The notes beneath the pieces are model-generated. The model saw only the letters and a list, made by a program, of their open reading frames with translations. It did not search any database and was not told the origin of the DNA. Below, in pieces: positions 1 through 4,948 of a stretch of DNA of 9,746 bases. The position numbers and the translations under genes are program-made. Within the stretch, counting starts at the first letter, position 1. Every line of letters starts with the position of its first letter. The DNA lies in contig CAAGHW010000004.1 of assembly GCA_900769765.1 (NCBI GenBank), positions 1-9,746 of the forward strand, given 5' to 3'. The stretch comes from Bacteroidaceae bacterium (lineage in GTDB: Bacteria > Bacteroidota > Bacteroidia > Bacteroidales > Bacteroidaceae).

Positions 1-1883
1 AGAGTGCAAATCTTGATATTTCGGAGAATACAACATACAGCGCACGCACAGCGGTTATCAAAGTCGTTGCAAAGGATAATGCCGAACTTGTTGTCGAGTA
101 CACTATCAACCAAGAACAGAACAACGCTATATTGGCAGATGAGAATAATACTTTCACCGTTCCGGGTTGGGGTGGCGAAGTTGTAATAACGTATCAAACA
201 AATGTTGACTGTGAGGTCATTATCCCGGAGGAAGCACAAGATTGGATAACTATTGCTCCCGCAACACGAGGATTGGTTACACATAATACTACACTCAATA
301 TTGCAGCTAATAATTTCAACAAACTGAGAACTTGTGTGGTCAAGGTTATCTCTTCAAATCATAACGAACTATTTGCAGAATATACCATTACCCAAAATCC
401 AAGATATTGCATATATTACACATCAAGCAATGGTAAAATAGTAGAACCTTTTAGTAGTTCATCCTTTGATGCTACTATATTGTCTAATACATATAAAGAT
501 GGAGTTGGTATAATAGAGTTTAATGCTCCTATAACTACAATTGGATCTTCTGCATTCTTTGATTGCAGAAGCCTTACAAGTGTAACTATTCCTGATGGCG
601 TAACTACAATTGGATCTTCTGCATTCTCTGGTTGCAGCAGCCTACAAGAGTTTAATGGCAAGTTTGCATCAGAGGATGGTAGATGTCTAATTATAGAGGG
701 CGTGCTCAACTATTTTGCTCGTGCAGGTATAACTGAATACACTATTCCTAATAGCGTAACAACAATTGGAGATCATGCATTCTCTGGTTGCAGAAGCCTT
801 ACAAGTATAACTATTCCTGATGGCGTAACCAAAATTGGAGATTATGCATTCATGAGTTGCAGAAGCCTTACAAGTATAACTATTCCTGATGGCGTAACCA
901 AAATTGGAGATTATGCATTCTTTGATTGCAGCAGCCTTAAAAGTGTAACTATTCCTGACGGCGTAACTACAATTGGAGATCATGCATTCTCTGCTTGCAG
1001 CAGTCTTAAAAGTGTAACTATTCCTAATAGCGTAACAACAATTGGAAATTCAGCATTCTCTGGTTGCAGCAGCCTTACAAGTATAAATATTCCTGATGGC
1101 GTAACAGAGATTGGATCTTCTGCATTCTCTGGTTGCAGCAGCCTTACAAGTGTAACTATTCCTGGTAGCGTAACAGAGATTGGATATGCTGCATTCTCTT
1201 TTTGCAGCAGCCTACAAGAGTTTAATGGTAAGTTTGCATCAGAGGATGGTAAATGTCTAATTATAGAGGGCGTGCTCAACACTTTTGCTCCTGCAGGTAT
1301 AACTGAATACACTGTTCCTAATAGCGTAACCAAAATTGGAGATCGTGCATTCCGATATTGCAGCAGCCTTATAAGTATAACTATTCCTAATAGCGTAACA
1401 GAGATTGGATCTTCTGCATTCTCTGGTTGCAGCAGCCTTACAAATATAACTATTCCTGATGGCGTAACTACAATTGGAGATGGTGCATTCTCTTTTTGCA
1501 GCAGCCTTACAAGTGTAACTATTCCAAAAAGCGTAACTACAATTGGAGAGGAAGCATTCTATGCTTGCAGCAGCCTTAAAAGTGTAACTATTCCTGGTAG
1601 CGTAACTACAATTGGAATTTATGCATTCCAGAGTTGCAGCAGCCTTACAAGTGTAACTATTCCTGATGGCGTAACAGAGATTGGAAATTATGCATTCTAT
1701 GGTTGCAGCAGCCTTACAAGTGTACATTGCAAACCGACAACACCGCCAACTGGAGGTTATGACATATTCTATGAAAATGCCTCTGATCGTAAGATTTATG
1801 TGCCTGCAGGGTCGGTAGAGGCATATAAGAGTGCAAGTTATTGGAAGGAATATGCCTCTGATATAGTCGGCTATGATTTTTAA
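1..1883 (+). CDS. BspA-like surface protein with BACON domains and LRR_5 repeats, 5' partial
   Basis: The reading frame is open through the left edge (first complete codon at base 3), so the N-terminus and any signal peptide lie outside. About 626 residues are visible. Residues 1-39 look like the end of one BACON domain (closing YTINQEQ), and residues about 45-134 form a complete second one (closing YTITQNP). Fifteen leucine-rich repeats of the LRR_5 (BspA/TpLRR) type follow, each built around AF-x2-C-x-SL, with a 23-residue period. The last 50 residues (CKPTTPPTGGYD, then IYVPAGSVEAYKSA and a W-x-EYA segment) are the usual end of BspA-like proteins. I see no C-terminal sorting domain of the type IX secretion kind, so anchoring as a lipoprotein through the missing N-terminus is inferred. 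Family roles are adhesion to host proteins or glycans; the ligand here is unknown. The gene ends in TAATGA and a strong terminator. An apparent start codon near 132 is only an internal TTG. Confidence 0.9.
   Translation, partial: SANLDISENTTYSARTAVIKVVAKDNAELVVEYTINQEQNNAILADENNTFTVPGWGGEVVITYQTNVDCEVIIPEEAQDWITIAPATRGLVTHNTTLNIAANNFNKLRTCVVKVISSNHNELFAEYTITQNPRYCIYYTSSNGKIVEPFSSSSFDATILSNTYKDGVGIIEFNAPITTIGSSAFFDCRSLTSVTIPDGVTTIGSSAFSGCSSLQEFNGKFASEDGRCLIIEGVLNYFARAGITEYTIPNSVTTIGDHAFSGCRSLTSITIPDGVTKIGDYAFMSCRSLTSITIPDGVTKIGDYAFFDCSSLKSVTIPDGVTTIGDHAFSACSSLKSVTIPNSVTTIGNSAFSGCSSLTSINIPDGVTEIGSSAFSGCSSLTSVTIPGSVTEIGYAAFSFCSSLQEFNGKFASEDGKCLIIEGVLNTFAPAGITEYTVPNSVTKIGDRAFRYCSSLISITIPNSVTEIGSSAFSGCSSLTNITIPDGVTTIGDGAFSFCSSLTSVTIPKSVTTIGEEAFYACSSLKSVTIPGSVTTIGIYAFQSCSSLTSVTIPDGVTEIGNYAFYGCSSLTSVHCKPTTPPTGGYDIFYENASDRKIYVPAGSVEAYKSASYWKEYASDIVGYDF
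135..401 (+). other. BACON domain coding segment (second, complete copy)
   Basis: This segment encodes an all-beta immunoglobulin-like module of about 90 residues. It starts at ADENNTFTVPGWGGEVVI and ends at AEYTITQNP. The pattern of an early V-P-x-x-GG-E-V strand, a central D-W-I-T-I motif and a closing YTITQ strand is that of the BACON family found in Bacteroidota surface proteins. The 39 residues before it repeat the closing part (VVEYTINQEQ), so at least two BACON domains are in tandem. In this family BACON modules are thought to act as spacers or carbohydrate/mucin-binding modules; which applies here cannot be seen. Confidence 0.75.
634..760 (+). repeat. 127-bp long repeat, copy 1 (irregular LRR segment)
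   Basis: This is the first of two copies of a longer, irregular LRR segment, encoding LQEFNGKFASEDG followed by CLIIEGVLN and AGITEYT. The second copy lies exactly 570 bases downstream at 1204-1330. By eye the two differ at 6 of 127 positions. The spacing points to duplication of a block of several units in addition to single-unit expansion. Confidence 0.85.
1204..1330 (+). repeat. 127-bp long repeat, copy 2 (irregular LRR segment)
   Basis: This is the second copy of the segment at 634-760. The differences between copies give R/K in DG[RK]C, Y/T in LN[YT]F, R/P in FA[RP]AG and I/V in YT[IV]P, plus one silent change. Similarity at about 95 percent over 127 bases is high enough for recombination between copies, which would delete or duplicate 570 bases (190 codons) without breaking the frame. 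Confidence 0.85.
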
Positions 1884-1948
1884 TGATAAGGCAGGTTGAA
1901 ATAAATATTGACTATAAAGGATAAAAGCCGAAACATCAACGATTTACA

Positions 1949-1981
1949 ATGACCGATTGGGTAGCCAGTCGGTCATTTTTT
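1949..1981 (+). terminator. Intrinsic terminator of the BspA-like gene
   Basis: A 12-bp stem (ATGACCGATTGG at 1949-1960 with CCAGTCGGTCAT at 1965-1976, one G-U pair) has a 4-base loop (GTAG) and runs into T6 at 1976-1981. It lies 65 bases after the stop codon and should insulate the next gene from read-through. Confidence 0.9.
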
Positions 1982-2083
1982 GTCTAAAAACATAAGCATC
2001 CGACCAAGTACATATATCGGTGGATATCAGGGAGTAATGAGGTAGTGAGTTTTCTTTGACAAAGAGGAATACTTTGATTGTAT

Positions 2084-2124
2084 AAATATTGCGGAAAACG
2101 ACCTATTTTTTCGCAATATTTTTG
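2084..2124 (+). promoter_or_regulatory. Probable promoter with overlapping inverted repeat upstream of the chorismatase-like gene
   Basis: TATTTTTG at 2117-2124 fits the Bacteroidota -7 consensus TAnnTTTG and lies 33 bases before the start codon; a clear -33 TTTG is not seen at the right spacing. A 15-bp inverted repeat overlaps it: arm 2084-2098 (AAATATTGCGGAAAA) pairs with 2107-2121, with one G-U and an 8-base spacer. The right arm covers the first half of the -7 box, as expected of an operator. It could instead form a weak hairpin terminator followed by a T-rich stretch. A second, imperfect box TATTTTCG is at 2125-2132. Confidence 0.5.
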
Positions 2125-2156
2125 TATTTTCGCGATTATAATACAGAGTAAAAAGA

Positions 2157-3245
2157 ATGTTCGAAAAAGCACACATTATAGTTTCATCACAAACTCAAGG
2201 CACAATCAAGGATATGTGTCTTTCTGTGCTTTCACAAATTACTGATAGCAACATTCTTAAAATAGCATTCTTCGGCAAAGCGCAGAGTAACGAAGAGTAT
2301 CTGCAGAACATTTCCACCATAAGAAACTCTGTACAGGAGTATTACCCTGCCGACGCACCGCTTATCAGCTACATTGCACAGGAGACAGCCACGCAGAAAC
2401 TTGTTGCCGAGGTAACACTCCTCACCGACAGCTATGCAACAGTTGAGCGTCATCGCAACTTCACGTTGCTAAAGAACGGCGAATGTGCCGAGCTTATAAC
2501 AGGAGGCATTATACCCGACGATATGTCGGCAAGCACATACGAGCAGGCAAGTTGCATATTCGGGGGCATAGAAAAGATGTTGCAGAGCAACGGTTTCAAG
2601 CCAAGCGACATATACCGTCAATGGAACTACATACAGGGCATTACAATGCTCAACGACGGCAGCCAGAACTATCAGGAGTTCAACGATGCACGTTCTATAT
2701 TCTACAGCAAATGTGAATGGGACAACGGCTACCCTGCAGCAACAGGAATAGGTGCAGATGCCGGCGGTGTTGTGGTCGAGGTCAATGCCATAAAGAGCCA
2801 CGACAAGAGCCTCCCTATCGACAACCCGTTGCAGATTGCAGCACATAACTATTCACAAGATGTTCTTGACGGCAAGGTCATTGATGTACTCAAGGAAAAG
2901 AGTACTCCAAAGTTTGAACGCGCCCGCCTGCTCGGTAACACCATTTTTATATCAGGTACTGCCGCCATCAAAGGCGAACATAGTTTAAACAACCTGAATG
3001 CCGTTGAACAGACTGCAGAAACAATGGGCATTATGGACAGGCTTGTTTCAAAGGAGAATATCCCAACTGCGAACAACGGTTCACACTATCACCTACTGAG
3101 GGTATATGTAAAACGCAGCGAGGATATCGAACCTGTCAGGGATTACATGAACACACACTACCCAGAAGCATTGAAGCACTACCTTGTAGCCGACGTATGT
3201 CGCCCCGAGCTGCTTGTAGAAATAGAAGGTATAGCACACATATAA
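2157..3245 (+). CDS. Chorismatase-like protein (FkbO/Hyg5/XanB2 type, RidA superfold)
   Basis: This is a 362-residue protein without signal peptide or membrane segment, so cytoplasmic. The second half carries features I associate with chorismatases: R-x-WNYI near 154-159, a NYQEFNDAR stretch at 171-179, PAATGIGAD at 193-201, KFERARLL at 252-259, FISGTAA at 264-270, an RVYVKR strand at 315-320 and a terminal DVCRPELLVEIEG at 346-358. In FkbO and Hyg5 a catalytic glutamate lies very near the C-terminus, and E355 or E357 here is at the equivalent distance from the end. Known members hydrolyse chorismate to dihydroxycyclohexadienoate or to 3-/4-hydroxybenzoate; which product applies cannot be read from sequence. 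Such proteins are often labelled endoribonuclease L-PSP because of the RidA fold. The gene stands alone between terminators, with no biosynthetic partner in view. The ATG at 2157 follows an A-rich leader. Confidence 0.7.
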   Translation: MFEKAHIIVSSQTQGTIKDMCLSVLSQITDSNILKIAFFGKAQSNEEYLQNISTIRNSVQEYYPADAPLISYIAQETATQKLVAEVTLLTDSYATVERHRNFTLLKNGECAELITGGIIPDDMSASTYEQASCIFGGIEKMLQSNGFKPSDIYRQWNYIQGITMLNDGSQNYQEFNDARSIFYSKCEWDNGYPAATGIGADAGGVVVEVNAIKSHDKSLPIDNPLQIAAHNYSQDVLDGKVIDVLKEKSTPKFERARLLGNTIFISGTAAIKGEHSLNNLNAVEQTAETMGIMDRLVSKENIPTANNGSHYHLLRVYVKRSEDIEPVRDYMNTHYPEALKHYLVADVCRPELLVEIEGIAHI

Positions 3246-3276
3246 AAATCAACACTCTGCAGAGTGTTGATTTTTT
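3244..3276 (+). terminator. Palindromic terminator overlapping the stop codon
   Basis: Bases 3244-3275 form a perfect 32-bp palindrome centred on CTGCAG. It folds into a 14-bp stem with TGCA loop, A-rich on the left and T6 (3271-3276) on the right. It begins inside the TAA stop of the chorismatase-like gene. Symmetric A and T tracts mean it could also stop transcription from the right. Confidence 0.9.
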
Positions 3277-3333
3277 ATAGCGACATCTAATAAAACATAA
3301 AAAAGAAATCTCCCATAAACTTTAGCCGTTCTG

Positions 3334-3347
3334 CCTGCATTATATAG
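3334..3347 (+). repeat. 14-nt direct repeat, copy 1 (loop of hairpin 1)
   Basis: CCTGCATTATATAG. It matches 13 of 14 bases of the copy at 3416-3429, 82 bases downstream, and sits in the loop of the hairpin at 3326-3357. Confidence 0.8.
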
Positions 3348-3415
3348 TCAAGAACGGACCGCAACCGGCAGGCACTCAATAAGTCACTCAAAGAGAGACT
3401 GCGACCTGGATTACA

Positions 3416-3429
3416 CCTGCATCATATAG
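3416..3429 (+). repeat. 14-nt direct repeat, copy 2 (loop of the terminator-like hairpin)
   Basis: CCTGCATCATATAG. The flanking sequence differs from copy 1, so only these 14 bases are shared. It lies in the loop of the hairpin at 3402-3435, directly against its 3' arm. The copies could be protein-binding sites on DNA (82 bp is nearly eight helical turns) or exposed RNA loops. Confidence 0.8.
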
Positions 3430-3487
3430 AGGTCGTTTTTGCCATAGTTCGGTTGTTGTCCGTTTTATTGTTTAACAACTAAAATTA

Positions 3488-4009
3488 ATGTATATGAGCA
3501 TGCTAATGAAACGAGGTGGACAGACCTGGATTCCAAGTATCTTCAACGATTTTTTCAACAGTGACATTCTTGTACGCAACAGCAGTACAGTACCGGCAAT
3601 CAATGTCATTGAGACAGAAAAGGAATACAAGGTAGAAGTTGCTGCTGCAGGAATGCGCAAGGAAGATTTCAAAATCCACATCGACAGCGAAAACGACCTT
3701 ACCATAACAATGGAAAGGAACTGCAACTGCGAAAGCAAAGATGGCAAAGAGTGCTGTTGCGAGGATGACAAGAAGAAAGCAGAAGAGTGCAAAGACGGAA
3801 AATGTGACGCAGAAAAGTGCGAGGATAAAGGACGTTACCTACGCCGTGAATTTTCCTACACACGTTTTCAGCAGACGCTGATTCTGCCGGACGATGCCGA
3901 CACCGAGAAGATTGAGGCAAAGGTAAAACATGGTATCCTTAAGATTCACATCCCAAAGAAAACCAAGAACAACGAAACAAAGATTGACAGAATCATTGCC
4001 ATTGAATAA
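3488..4009 (+). CDS. Small heat-shock protein Hsp20 with a cysteine-rich insert
   Basis: This is an ATP-independent holdase chaperone of the alpha-crystallin/Hsp20 family, cytoplasmic, 173 residues. The N-terminal WIPSIFNDFF motif (14-23) is typical of Bacteroidota members. The alpha-crystallin domain runs from about P36 to P156: PAINVIETEKEYKVEV, the AAAGMRKEDF strand-loop, and the signature A-x3-HGILKI at 144-152. The terminal IIAIE supplies an I-x-I motif (170-172) for oligomer contacts. Between the TITMER strand and YLRREFSY lies a highly charged segment with eight cysteines (79, 81, 89, 90, 91, 101, 106, 111); this link is usually shorter and lacks cysteine in relatives I recall. Four in-frame ATGs (3488, 3494, 3500, 3506) occur at the start; there is no Shine-Dalgarno to decide, and Met7 would also give a normal N-terminus. 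No canonical promoter is evident; the structured element upstream may regulate it. Confidence 0.93.
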   Translation: MYMSMLMKRGGQTWIPSIFNDFFNSDILVRNSSTVPAINVIETEKEYKVEVAAAGMRKEDFKIHIDSENDLTITMERNCNCESKDGKECCCEDDKKKAEECKDGKCDAEKCEDKGRYLRREFSYTRFQQTLILPDDADTEKIEAKVKHGILKIHIPKKTKNNETKIDRIIAIE

Positions 4010-4010
4010 A

Positions 4011-4050
4011 AAATAAAAAGACAATCCCGAAAAGGATTGTCTTTTTATTT
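4011..4050. terminator. Bidirectional terminator between hsp20 and rpmA
   Basis: A 17-bp stem pairs 4011-4027 with 4034-4050. Its core is GACAATCC/GGATTGTC, its loop is CGAAAA, and an A tract on the left complements a T tract on the right. It lies one base after the hsp20 stop codon and 17 bases beyond the rpmA stop codon, so it serves both converging units. Confidence 0.92.
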
Positions 4051-4067
4051 TGTTCGGACAAGAATTA

Positions 4068-4334
4068 TCAGTTCTTCTCAGCGAAAGGAGTAACTGAAAC
4101 GTAGCTCTTGTCGTTCTTGCCACGCTTGAATGTTACAACACCGTCAACCAAAGCGTAGAGAGTGTGGTCACTACCCATACCGATGTTTGCACCTGGGTTG
4201 TGAACTGTACCACGCTGACGAACGATGATATTACCGGCTTTACATACCTGACCGCCCCAAATTTTAACACCAAGTCTCTGACTTGCTGACTCACGGCCGT
4301 TCTTTGAACTACCAACACCTTTTTTATGTGCCAT
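4068..4334 (-). CDS. rpmA: 50S ribosomal protein L27
   Basis: Eighty-eight residues match bacterial L27 along its length: MAHKKGVGSSKNGRES at the start, then QRLGVKIWGGQ, AGNIIVRQRG, and a DHTLYALVDG-to-F-KRG core. The flexible N-terminus of L27 reaches toward the peptidyl transferase centre. No longer N-terminal extension of the kind cleaved in Firmicutes is present. The gene follows rplU after 17 bases, the usual order, and ends TGA TAA before the shared terminator. Confidence 0.98.
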   Translation of the reverse strand: MAHKKGVGSSKNGRESASQRLGVKIWGGQVCKAGNIIVRQRGTVHNPGANIGMGSDHTLYALVDGVVTFKRGKNDKSYVSVTPFAEKN

Positions 4335-4351
4335 AATACTTAAACTTTAAA

Positions 4352-4741
4352 TTAACCGATAACTTCCTTAACAACTAACTCTGTGAACTGCTGACGGTGA
4401 CCGTTCAACTTACGGTAGCCTTTGCGACGACGTTTGTGGAACACCAACACCTTATCACCCTTAACCAAAGTTGGGTCGATAGTACGTGTTGTAACGATGT
4501 TCTGACCGTCCTTAGACTTACGAACAATCTGCTGCTCACGAACATTGCCAATATAGCAAACTACCTTTGCGCCTTCTACAGTAGGAGCACCTACAGTTAC
4601 AGCACCATCCTTATCCAACAACAACACGCGGTCGAACTCTACGGTTGTGTCATTCTGAGCACCCTTGATGTGGTGCACGAACAGCTTCTTACCAGCCTCA
4701 GCCTTGAACTGCTGTCCATTAATCTCAACAATTGCGTACAT
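4352..4741 (-). CDS. rplU: 50S ribosomal protein L21 with an internal insertion
   Basis: This 129-residue L21 starts MYAIVEINGQQFKAEAG and ends with the conserved KRRRKGYRKLNGHRQQFTEL block that contacts 23S rRNA. L21 is normally about 103-105 residues (103 in E. coli; about 105 in Bacteroides, from memory). The extra length sits at residues about 65-90, between the strand AKVVCYI and VKGDKVLVFHK, where relatives have a short turn. The insert is basic and polar (REQQIVRKSKDGQ, then TTRTIDP), in frame and of ordinary codon use, so it is not a frameshift. The gene leads the rplU-rpmA operon with its own probable promoter and a leader of about 80 bases containing a palindrome. Confidence 0.97.
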   Translation of the reverse strand: MYAIVEINGQQFKAEAGKKLFVHHIKGAQNDTTVEFDRVLLLDKDGAVTVGAPTVEGAKVVCYIGNVREQQIVRKSKDGQNIVTTRTIDPTLVKGDKVLVFHKRRRKGYRKLNGHRQQFTELVVKEVIG

Positions 4742-4770
4742 TTAATTTATCGCTTTTATTGTGAATTCCG

Positions 4771-4788
4771 CGAGGTGCATGCTCCTCG
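4771..4788 (-). promoter_or_regulatory. Near-palindrome in the rplU leader
   Basis: CGAGG-T-GCATGC-T-CCTCG is an 18-bp near-palindrome with one mismatched pair, lying 30 bases upstream of the rplU start, inside the presumed untranslated leader. As RNA it forms a 5-bp GC-rich stem or dimerises through GCATGC. Ribosomal protein leaders often bind the product protein, which makes autoregulation by L21 possible, but it does not match an L21 leader I know. Confidence 0.35.
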
Positions 4789-4828
4789 TGAGCCTGTCTT
4801 CTTCAACCCCAACGGACCAAATCGGGTG

Positions 4829-4836
4829 CAAAGATA
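4829..4836 (-). promoter_or_regulatory. Probable promoter -7 box for rplU-rpmA
   Basis: Reading the minus strand, TATCTTTG fits the Bacteroidota -7 consensus TAnnTTTG exactly. It lies downstream of the trxB terminator and would start transcription near 4822, about 80 bases before the rplU ATG. No good -33 TTTG is seen. Confidence 0.6.
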
Positions 4837-4883
4837 TGAAATATTTTGTTCACAGAAAAACTTTTATCCAAAAACTTCAACAA

Positions 4884-4923
4884 CAAAATGGGATTTACCG
4901 CATTCCATGTGGCAAATCCCATT
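4884..4923 (-). terminator. Terminator of the ftsK-lolA-trxB unit
   Basis: AATGGGATTT (4887-4896) pairs with AAATCCCATT (4914-4923); after one mismatch the stem continues as CCGC/GTGG around an ATTCCAT loop. Read on the minus strand it is followed by TTTTGTTGTTG, a modest T tract. It begins 25 bases after the trxB stop codon. Confidence 0.75.
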
Positions 4924-4948
4924 ATTCTGTACACCTTAATACGGTATA

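Larger units (their letters stand above)
531..1730 (+). repeat. Tandem 69-bp repeats encoding 15 LRR_5 units
   Basis: The core unit is 69 bases (23 residues). Each has a block near GCATTCTCTGGTTGCAGCAG, then CCTTACAAGTGTAACTATTCC, then a variable GATGGCGTAAC or AATAGCGTAAC. Fifteen AF-x2-C-x-SL motifs can be counted. Units differ mainly at the two residues before AF and the two between F and C, which are the likely surface-variable positions. Near-identity at the DNA level, including silent positions, suggests that the array grows, shrinks or homogenises by recombination or slippage. Because 69 is divisible by three, the opposite strand also shows long open frames across the array; these are artefacts. 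Confidence 0.9.
3326..3440 (+). ncRNA. Candidate structured RNA: two hairpins with the same loop sequence, ending in a terminator-like T tract
   Basis: Hairpin 1: CCGTTCT (3326-3332) pairs with AGAACGG (3351-3357), 18-nt loop. A small middle hairpin follows: AGTC-A-CTC with GAG-A-GACT around 3382-3400, loop AAA. Hairpin 3: CGACCT (3402-3407) pairs with AGGTCG (3430-3435), 22-nt loop, followed by T5 (3436-3440). The loops of hairpins 1 and 3 each carry CCTGCAT[T/C]ATATAG. GCAGGCA at 3368-3374 can also pair with TGCCTGC at 3332-3338, giving a pseudoknot-type arrangement. It could be a free small RNA ending at 3440, or a leader of hsp20 with an attenuator. I do not recognise it as a riboswitch or 6S RNA, and see no clear -7 box before it. 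Confidence 0.4.

Noticed and set aside
4..186. Short open frame on the plus strand at the left edge
   Set aside because: It overlaps, in another frame, the BACON-domain coding sequence that is open through the edge and has clear domain similarity.
416..1727. Four long open frames on the minus strand across the LRR region
   Set aside because: They are the reverse frame of a 69-bp repeat, which stays open because one unit lacks stops and the period is divisible by three. Their products are the same repeated phrase and have no start or leader signals.
1731..1883. Type IX secretion C-terminal domain on the BspA-like protein
   Set aside because: The C-terminus is the ordinary BspA-like end (IYVPAGSVEAYKSA and following) and lacks the conserved beta-strand pattern and final basic motif of such sorting domains.
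2053..2065. Small palindrome TCTTTG-A-CAAAGA
   Set aside because: Only 6-bp arms in AT-rich DNA, not placed against a promoter element; likely chance.
3385..3440. Resemblance of GACCTGGATTACACCTGC to the conserved core of a TPP riboswitch
   Set aside because: The CTGAGA element and the GGATAATGCC-GCG core are absent, and the downstream gene is hsp20 rather than a thiamine gene.
3320..3445. 6S RNA or other housekeeping RNA
   Set aside because: There is no long closing stem between the ends and no central bubble; the hairpins are short and separate.
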